The position numbers and the translations under genes were made by a program. A DNA stretch of 64,000 bases from Shinisaurus crocodilurus (Eukaryota; Chordata; Lepidosauria; Squamata; Shinisauridae), in assembly GCA_021292165.1 (NCBI GenBank), contig CM037877.1, positions 106,639,858 to 106,703,857 of the forward strand. Reading direction: 5' to 3'. Positions 55,789 to 64,000 of the stretch are shown here, piece after piece (position 1 is the stretch's first letter; the number at the start of each line of letters is the position of its first letter). Below the pieces are notes generated by a model that had not been told where the DNA came from, made no database searches, and saw nothing but the letters and a program-made list of their open reading frames with translations.

Positions 55789-56118
55789 GGCAACACATAG
55801 TTTTTTCAGCCCCGCTATGTTCTCCCGCTGCCGCCACAGTTGCGTCTCCAGCAAAAATGGCAGCAACTTTGCAAGGGAAACAAGGTACGTGGGAAGCGCG
55901 CACCTTGTTTGCAAGCAGAATCACACTCCCAGAAGCCCCCTGGAAGCGCAACTCTGCTTGGAAACGAGGTGAGTTCTCCCCACATGCCTTGGACTTGTGA
56001 AATTGCCACCATTTTGGCCACCGACCCCACAAATGTGGGGTCGGTGCAACCCCAAGTGGGTTCTTGGGGGGAGGTGAAGTTCAGCCCCCCCCAACCCTCA
56101 GAGGTTGCCCACTGCTGA
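55789..56118. mobile_element. hAT-like element
   Basis: GGGTGGGCAACACATAG at the left and GAGGTTGCCCACTG at the right are inverted ends. GC-rich interior with frames that are not recognised. Confidence 0.55.
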
Positions 56119-56879
56119 TCTGGGGGGGGGGGAATCACCCTAGACATTGTTTCCACAAAAACGCCCACTGAGCTGTCACAGTCGCCTCATTTGTCGAACT
56201 AGGTCACACCTGAATGTTTCGTTTAAATAGCCACCATTGTATTCCAGACCTACATTGGCCACATCTGTATTACGCTGCGCACAAATAATTTTGACTCTCA
56301 TGGATTCCCCACAAAGAATCCTGAGAATTTATATTCTGTGAGAAGTGTTGGGGATGTTTTTCTGAAATGAAATAGCCTTCACAGGAAATGAAAAAGTCCT
56401 AACGTCCTGGGGGGAGCCGTGATTATTATTAAACCAGTTTGCAACCATTTTCAGTTTAAAAATTCAAATGTAGCTACATTAGCTGCCAAACTGTTTTTCC
56501 TTTTAATTAATCTGTGCAAAGAGGATGCCCAAATTACTCACGTAGTAGATGTTCTCAAAGAAACTGTGCACGTCCCAGCAATATCCCCCAAATAAATAAC
56601 AGTTCTTTCCTATGCTGATTGAATGCAGAGGGAATCAAATGCTATGAAAGATACCATTATGGTGAATAAAAATGATTTGTAAAGGATGATTGACTCTCAC
56701 ACAAAAACAGAGGTGAATACTATACTACAGCAGCAACTTAATAAGCAATGCAAATTCAAGGAGTGGTTGCTTAAACCATGAAAACGTAAGAAGCCCACAA
56801 ACTCACCACCCCTGATGAATTTCAAACAAGAGCTTGAATTAGGGTAGCCACTTACACTTCGCCAAAAAGAAGGAAATGC

Positions 56880-57560
56880 ATCACCAAAACAGAGAACAAA
56901 AGAGGGCATTCATATGCTAATGTATGGTAGACTCAAATTTATAAATTGTTGCTATAATTTAATAGAAATGCAATACATCTCATCCTAGCGGGGAAGACTC
57001 TGATCACCGGGTGATCTGTGAGCATTTCTACACAAGGCTGTTAATCCACTGTATATACTTTCAGTTTTGTCACAGAATTGTGATTCAAGCATGCCACAAA
57101 GAGCATTTCCATGCCCACTTTTCCACTACATAACCTCTAGATGGCACTGCGATATAGCAGAATAGCTCAATTACACAAGCAGATAAAGTATTTTCTTTTG
57201 ATTTCACAAATAATACTATATTTTCCCTGCCACGTGTAGAAAAGCTCTGTGTGCCTGCTCAGTTCGCAGCCCAGGTACTACCTGCTGATGTGCAGGTTGA
57301 AGGCCCTTGCTACTCTCCTTCTTAAGGTTCTTTGTCTTTAAACAGGACGTGGTGTGGACAACCTTTCCTATAGAGGATGCATTTAAATAGAAGGCTGGAC
57401 ACATGGCAATCCAGGCTTGAAACTTGAAACTCAAGAGAAGCTGACAAGCTGTAGAGAAGCTACTATGTCTTGCACTGGTACATAACAGACGTGTTACTTA
57501 AATAGATACATTTAAGGCATGGAGGTCAGGGATATGAAACAATCTTGAGAGAATAGACAT
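56880..57560. repeat. Old interspersed repeat, copy c
   Basis: Parallels 45690-46400: CATCCTAGCGGGGAAGACTCTGATCACC, GCAGCCCAGGTACTACCTGC, CTATGTCTTGCACTGGTAC, GATATGAAACAATCTTGAGAG. A 57090-57220 segment related to 14470-14690 is inserted. Confidence 0.5.
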
Positions 57561-57609
57561 CATATGACAGTATGATCTGATTCCCCAAATGAATGATTGG
57601 GACTATAAC

Positions 57610-58080
57610 ATGAAATTAATTGAATGAATTAATGAGAGAATGTTCCTCACCAGACCATCCAAGTTCTGCAACCTGTTACCTGTGTAAATGATGTAATTGA
57701 GCAAATACTTTATTTAGAATAAATTTTTCTGCATCGTTGCTATTTGGCATAATTTATTCAAGTTTTGCTAATCAGAGTACTGAAACTTTACTCCCAACCA
57801 ATAGGAATCTTATTTAGTCACCCCTCTGTGGCTTTTAAAATTTTATCAAACTTCCAACCGTACCTCTGTAGCCATAAAAGTTATAAACTTATCATTTTAA
57901 ATGTAAATTGTGATTCTCTAGAAGGTGAATTCAATGCCCGGTAATTAATACATTCTACAATTTCCCTCCACTCCAATGGAAGGATAGTGTATAGACCAGT
58001 CTTGATCCATTTGGTGATTAATGATCCATTAGCTTTAATGCCATATTGATTTGATCTTCACAATGAAGAACGCTGGCCAA
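57610..58080. other. Repeat-free stretch, candidate conserved non-coding DNA
   Basis: A/T-rich but complex, no repeat or coding frame recognised, homeodomain-type TAAT cores frequent (for example GGTAATTAATAC). Only a candidate. Confidence 0.2.
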
Positions 58081-58424
58081 GCTTTGGAACAATCCTAGGA
58101 TCCCCCTGGAACTCACTTTAAAAAACCACAGTTAGACAGTAGTGGCCCAACCTCTAAGAGGCCATTTTAATCTTAAGGCAGAGATCTGAATCTGGGCTAC
58201 ACAAACAGACCCCCTCATAGATAGTTAGCCTTCCTGCTGAAATTGGTGCCAGCTATCCGTAAAGACTCTCCAGCTGAGGAGCACATCATGTGCCTGTTGC
58301 ATTCAAAATCAAAGAGAAAGCTATAATGCTGAAGTATGGGATGTTTTCTTCTGGATTGCATTGCTTTGAAGTGTTGTAAACCAGCCTGAGTGCTGCAGTG
58401 GAAAGGTGGGATATATATTATTTG

Positions 58425-58475
58425 GGAGGAGGAGGAGGAGGAGGAGGAGGAGGAGGAGGAGGAGGAGGAGGAAAT

Positions 58476-58513
<38 letters not shown>

Positions 58514-58516
58514 GTG
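58425..58516. repeat. Compound (GGA)n(GAT)n microsatellite
   Basis: About 15 GGA units then about 13 GAT units. The translated frame across it is a Glu/Asp run and not a gene. Confidence 0.95.
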
Positions 58517-58519
58517 GTG

Positions 58520-60085
58520 GTGATGATTTGTATCCAGGATCTGACTTCTGTGAAAGGAAAGGATCTTACATGACAGGAAGGAAGGAACTTGTGGAAAGTT
58601 CCCCTACCCAATTTGGGGGGATCCCCTCTCCGCCCTCACCACAGCTCACCCCATTCAGCAGGGTCTCCTGACTCTCTGTAGCATTTTCAAGGGCTGGAGG
58701 GGCTGCCATGGGAAGGAGGGGGCAAGGAAGTTAACTTCTGCCAGCACAGTTGATCAACTTAATTCTGGATCCAACCCAATAATGGTAATAATTACAATAA
58801 CTATAATAATAACTACTACTGCAGTAGCAGCTTTTTCTAGCAATTTGAAAACACACACACACACACACGTTAATGGGTTGTCAGGGGCCAGATAAAATTG
58901 CCCTGAGTTGCTGCATTGGCCCATATACCAGCAGTCGGCTATTCGTAATGAAGACTATGTGGTTTCTCCTATGCAATGTATTTTCAAGGTTAAACTGAAA
59001 AGTTTATCAATGTAGTGAAGGATATTTCCAGAGCCACATGTTATGTGCTCAGTAATTTGAAACCTTTATAGGCTGATCTTATCAAAATTAATCTGTTTTG
59101 CATAGTACAAGAGACCATGGAGAACTGGTGAAAGAAAAGCAACCTAAGGGCATTAGATTTGTAAAGGGAACAGATGAAAGTATATATGTACTGCCTGAAA
59201 TCTCCTGGAGATTTTTAATACTGTACTTGGTGCTGAATTAAAGGTTCTCCAGTGAGCAGTGTAAGATGCACTGCTTTGCAATAAAGCTCATGGCTGATAT
59301 ATAGCACAGTGTTCCAAGAGCAATGATAAATCAGTAAATGGGGCATTTATGTTGCTGAACTTGAAATAAAGTGAGGAAACTGGTTTGGAACAGGTGTGAT
59401 TTTGGAGGCCCGTGGTGAGAGAATTCCTCAACATCCTCTATTCCAATTGATGATCTCCATTTTATAACAGCATACAAGAGGTGGAAGAATCCGGAAATAT
59501 AGGGCCCAGCTGCACTGGAATGATTTCCAGAATGGATCTGGAACCTGCCACATTCTGGTGTGTCCTTCTAGGTTCATTTTAGAAGCAGGGATGGGGGAAA
59601 TATAGGGTTTTTTTGTTTCCATTTTAATGCAGTTCTACCTAATTTGCATGTCCTGACCCAGCAAGAAACCGAAACACAGTTATACATTGGCATTTGAACT
59701 TCTCTGAATTTTGCAATGTGATGCTCTGATCAAAACATGTGTACAAGAGTGAATTATATTACAGGAAAAGGCACAAAAATGTGTATATTGGTGAAAATAA
59801 TTTACAAAAATGCTACAGAAGAAATGCTTAGGTCTAGCTGACCTCAAGCATCCCTAACCTACAGTAGCTCAGCAATGTCCCAGGCCACACTAAGCCTCAC
59901 TCTATGAGCCTGGGAGTTTTTGGTACAGCAAGTAGTCAATGATAGTTGGATGGCATTCATCGGAATTACATACCAGTTCAATAGAAATCCACAACCACAC
60001 AATACAGAAATAAAATCGGTACTTCAAATGCAAAAAGGGACAGTTAAAGAAGAATAATTTTATGGATATATGGAATCAATTATTA
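58520..60085. other. No gene seen
   Basis: An AC run at 58851-58868 and A/T-rich motifs near 59700-59830 similar in style to 42180-42330. No coding evidence. Confidence 0.4.
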
Positions 60086-60093
60086 GACTATGT

Positions 60094-61006
60094 CAGTGAT
60101 GGTGAACCTATGGCACGGGTGCCACAGCTGGCACGCAGGGACCTCTCTGTGGGCACTCGAGCCATTGGTCACCAGATCGCGAAAAGACCGTCCCCTTCTG
60201 CAAAACACTAATGATCTTGTTCTTTCTCACAGTGTAGAACAGAATGATTTTGTTCTAGAATTCCTGTTATAGAATTCTTTTCTTCATTGTTATCACATTT
60301 AAAAGATTTTGAAGAATGATGCACAGAGCATGGCTTGGATGTAAAGCCCTAACAGAGTGCTGCATGTGTTGCTCTCAAACTAACGGAGTATGAGCCAAGG
60401 TTTGACAAATTATCAGCATGCATGCAATAGCAAAAATCACATCAATTGTGCAAACGCATGCCCAATGCAAACTTTTACCTAATGCAGTGTTTGCAGTCCA
60501 AAACATAAAGTGTTTAAAATGTGTTAAGCACATTTAGTTTTCTTGTTTATCTTGCTCATCCTAGTACAGGTTGACTTTTACTTTTACTAATCTGACACCT
60601 GTAGAAGCAGGGAAAGGACCCAGAGTAAAGCTTGCCCCATACAATTTCAGTCTGGCATATAATCATATTACAAGTTGAGAATCCCTTATCCAAAAATACA
60701 TGTGCCTAATTATTTAAAAAGTTTGTATAAATTCCCTTCAGGCTATGTGTACAATGTAGTACTATAATATTTTTTTTAGTTGATTTTTTTTTTCAACAAA
60801 AAACTGTTTGTATCATTGAAAGCCCTGTTATTGTGTTTTCCTTTTAAGACAAAAGATGTTAATTAGTTCGGACAACTGTATGAGTTGTTTTTCTAAAACT
60901 AAAACCTTGGTATTCAGGTTTAATTGAGTGTTGGCACTTTGAAATAAGTAAGTTGGTTTTGTGTTGCAGTTTGGGCACTCGGGCTCAAAAAGGTTCACCA
61001 TCACTG
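60094..61006. mobile_element. 913-bp hAT element with 8-bp duplication
   Basis: Ends CAGTGATGGTGAACCTATGG and AAAAAGGTTCACCATCACTG. GACTATGT at 60086-60093 and 61007-61014 is a perfect 8-bp duplication. Subterminal GGCACGGGTGCC and GGGCACTCGGGC motifs fit a Charlie-type hAT. No transposase frame remains; it is an internal-deletion derivative. Confidence 0.88.
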
Positions 61007-61014
61007 GACTATGT

Positions 61015-62540
61015 ATTAATAAAGGGGAAGGGGAGTATGCCTTGCCAGGATATGTTATATTTTTGGAATGTGGAACTCAATTGATTAAGGGGATGGAAGT
61101 ATATTAGTTGGTCCCTAGGCGGGTGGGGGGTGCACCTTATGATTTACTGTAGTTGTATGTTTTTGTTTTACAGTGTTGGATGTAGTTTATAATAACTAAA
61201 TAATTTTTTTTAAAAAAATCGGTAGAGTTCTGATTAACTACTATTTTAATCTTAAATGGCAACATTTGAAACATGCATCAAGTTATCAAGCAATGGTACA
61301 ATATGATGTATGAACACATTGTGATTTGCAGCTATACTTAAACATAGGAATGAGGCTTGTATGAAACAAGTGACGCACGTCAGCCATAAGTGAAACTGAG
61401 CTGAGCCAAAAATCCCGGCCACTGCACTGCAAAAGAATCAGCAAGGTGAAAGGGGTTGGGAGAAAACAACATTCAAGCCTGATTCCTACCAAGTTTGGAG
61501 TGGCAGCAGAACAAACAGAAATCAATAAATGATATTAATTTGTCCTGACACTATGAAACCACAGTGAAAGCAAGATGAAGATAAACATATGTGTCTGATT
61601 TTTAAAACTCCCTGGAACTCATTTGAACCCTCAGTGAAGGCTGACATCTTTGATTTCAGCTGCTCCTTTCAGGGGGGGAGGGGGGAGAGAAGAAGACTTG
61701 TTTTTTTTTTAAAAAAAAAATTGATTTCCCCCCAAAAACAAATTAATTACAGCTAATCACAAATAATAACAAAACAGTAACAAATACTACATTAACATTG
61801 TGCACCCCCCACCCTCTTGGGACCAAGCTATATTCCCCGAAAGATATCAGATATTATTCTGTTTTCCAAAAATGTAACAGAGAAGAAGACTTCTAACTTT
61901 CAAAGATCTATCTACCTTATTACGATGGCAGGCATCCTGTGACCATAAACAACTTTTGTATTTAATACTTCTGTTCAAATTGGTTCCGCTTCTTGTTGCA
62001 CAGTAGAAATGTTTTCTAATTTCAGCTAATTCGACTTTATCTGAACTTAGCCAGTGCATGCAAAATGAAAGCTCTGAGAGAATATTCTTTGGCATGTGTC
62101 CTTCCCTTCATGTAGCTTTACAGGGAACGGATATGCCAACCAACAGATCTGAGACATATTATTAACCTTTGAGTTATGAATTGTAACAAATGCAAGGAAA
62201 GGTTTTCATAACTGGCATTGCCGCAGCATGGACACTAACATCAATCAAAAAGCATCCTAACTGAGCAGTCAATGTTTTTATTCATGTGGTGAGATCATGC
62301 TCCATTAGAGAACTCCAGTAACTCTGTGTGGCTCTGTCTCCCAGCCACTGGGCACTGACTCTTGGCAGAAGCAAGGGAGTCATGGATGGCAAACTCACCC
62401 CCAAGGCAGCAAAGGAAATAAACCAACAGAGCAATCCTATACATATTAACTCAGAAGTAAGTCCCATGGTATTCAGTGGAGCTTACTTACATGTAAGTGT
62501 GCACTGGATCTCAACCTAAGTTAAGTACACAGAGCATACT
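61015..62540. other. No gene seen
   Basis: A/T-rich DNA with a T/A run at 61698-61722. No recognisable repeat or frame. Confidence 0.4.
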
Positions 62541-62547
62541 CTGAGGA

Positions 62548-62705
62548 AGGGCCATAGCTCAGTGGCACAACATATGCTTTGCATGCAGAAAATTCCAGCT
62601 TCAATCCCTGGCATCTCCAGGTAGGACTGGGAAGGAAGGCTGGCATAGGCAATACTGGGCTGGGTGGACCCATGCTCTCATTCAGTATAAGCCAGCTTCC
62701 TATGT
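62548..62705 (+). mobile_element. tRNA-derived SINE, second family
   Basis: GGGCCATAGCTCAGTGGCAC, TTTGCATGCAGAA, CTTCAATCCCTGGCATCTCC, TACTGGGCTGGGTGGACC and TCAGTATAAGCCAGCTTCC. Sister of 14112-14300. Confidence 0.8.
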
Positions 62706-63388
62706 AGTCCGGCATCAAAATGGCCACCATCTCTATAGCCTCCTTGATGATCTAACAAAAACCATCTAGGATGAGGTGAGAGATGCTTTAATGGCTCTGA
62801 CTTACAGCAGTACGCCCTGGGGCGTTCTTTAGCTTACCTAGAACTGATCTTATTGGCCTGAATGAGAACTGTGAATCAGCAAGTATTGAGTGATCTCCTG
62901 TGTCCAAGCATGTGAATCAGCCCATTCACTAAGATTGTATGCTCAAAGCTAGCTCTCCCCTCTCCTTTTATATATGTTTGCACCTTTTATATGCCATCAG
63001 TAGTCTAATCATGATACAATACTCACTGGCGGGATAGGTAATGATATGCAAACCCATGGGCACAAGACACCAAGTTATAAACTAGTGTCGCCATAAATAA
63101 TCTAGCATCAAAACAGAACTTTCCTGTTGTGTAACAAATGTGCTGTCTTCCAGTAACATACAGTGAAACCTCATTTCTCTGCCCACATGTTTGAATGTGC
63201 CTGTATATTAAAAACTCTCCCTGAACATATAGACAACTAGCCAGGCTGGGAAAATAATATTTTTCACTGACTGGGTTCAGAATACATGATAACCCACACT
63301 CAACGGTTGAGTGCGAGTTGTTGTTGAACTGTGCAATGTTGTTGAAATGTGGGTTATTGTGTTGTCTGAACCCAGTCATTGTCTAAAC

Positions 63389-63524
63389 CAGGGCTCTCCA
63401 ACCTTGGGTCCCCAGATGTTGCTGGACTACAGCTCCCAGAATCACTTGCCATTAGTCATGCTGGCTGGGTATGCTGTGAGCTTTAGGCCAGTAACATCTG
63501 GGGACCCAAGGTTGGAGAACCCTG
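63389..63524. mobile_element. Palindromic hAT MITE with 8-bp duplication
   Basis: 136 bp, CAGGGCTCTCCAACCTTG ... CAAGGTTGGAGAACCCTG. GTCTAAAC at 63381-63388 and 63525-63532. Same family as 16194-16329 and 34835-34975. Confidence 0.92.
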
Positions 63525-63539
63525 GTCTAAACATATGAT

Positions 63540-64000
63540 CTCCTATTTGCAATGTGAATTGCTACAGTCCATCAGGATCAACACCAGAAGATTGCCTGCA
63601 CCGTGAAGCTAAATTCTAAATTCCGGATGTTAAAGGCAAATGTGTGCTGTGGAACCTTGATGTTGAGGCTGCTGTTTTTGTTTATTGTTGCTTTTTTATA
63701 TATAAAGAAAAAGTAGCTTTGACGGAGAGGAATGTAGAACAGATAAGGGGAGAGACAGGCTCCATTTCTTCACTCCAGATCCTGACATCTTTTTCCAAAC
63801 GGACATTTTGAATCCTGCAGGGGGCTGAAAAATTATTAGGAGGGGAAACTTGGATCAGAGAGACAATAAATGGGCTCTATTCTACAGCCCTGTCTCCCCA
63901 AACTGTTTTTTTTTCTTTTAAAAGATTGCATATGCTTGTGTGTACTGTGTAGTTTTTATGTTGTTTTATTATTCTCCCCCAGCCCAGCCCAAGCCCAGCC
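63540..64000. other. No gene seen
   Basis: No repeat or coding feature recognised up to the window end, apart from a short AGCCC repeat at the last bases. Confidence 0.4.

Noticed and set aside
58390..58671. Glu/Asp-rich plus-strand frame
   Set aside because: Produced entirely by the (GGA)n(GAT)n microsatellite.

Overview
The window reads as nuclear DNA of a squamate reptile. The evidence is its repeat content: several tRNA-derived SINEs of the Sauria type, a second tRNA-derived SINE family, chimeric SINEs with a 5S rRNA head and a CR1-like tail, L2/CR1-type LINE remnants, many hAT and Tc1/mariner MITEs, and a Ty1/copia remnant. No prokaryotic or plasmid gene organisation is present. Species cannot be told from the sequence. 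Only one protein-coding gene with an undamaged reading frame is well supported.

The central feature is a direct, non-adjacent segmental duplication. Unit 1 (about 2337-12223) and unit 2 (about 17453-23677) are separated by 5.2 kb of unrelated sequence. Both carry, on the minus strand, a paralogue of the RING-type E3 ubiquitin/SUMO ligase TOPORS. The unit 2 copy (18051-19811, 586 aa) is open. The unit 1 copy (3717-6005) has two in-frame stops, a 1-bp frameshift, a palindromic transposon insertion and a 5S-SINE insertion. A splice-acceptor-like sequence just upstream of both start codons suggests DNA-level duplication of a coding exon rather than retroposition.

Comparing the two units gives empty/filled site pairs. 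Unit 1 gained a 775-bp unclassified element (AATT repeats), a 5S-SINE, a foldback element and two TA-flanked MITEs, and carries a second unclassified element where unit 2 has other sequence. Unit 2 gained a 5S-SINE. Unit 2 also lost the right half of a hAT hairpin element and about 2.6 kb beyond it, replaced by a minisatellite-bearing segment and another foldback element.

The rest is mostly repeat-rich intergenic or intronic DNA. 1-2336: a SINE split by a solo LTR, then a Ty3/gypsy-type protease remnant. 24-34 kb: MITEs, a SINE, and a LINE reverse transcriptase 3' part split by a third foldback element. 34-36.5 kb: an L2-type LINE remnant on the minus strand, hit by a hAT MITE and a Ty1/copia 3' end (RNase H plus LTR). 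38-64 kb: MITEs, including a 135-bp perfect palindrome, SINEs, a 913-bp hAT element, microsatellites and diverged repeats. Some stretches (for example 47.6-48.0 and 57.6-58.1 kb) look free of repeats and might be conserved non-coding DNA, which cannot be tested here.
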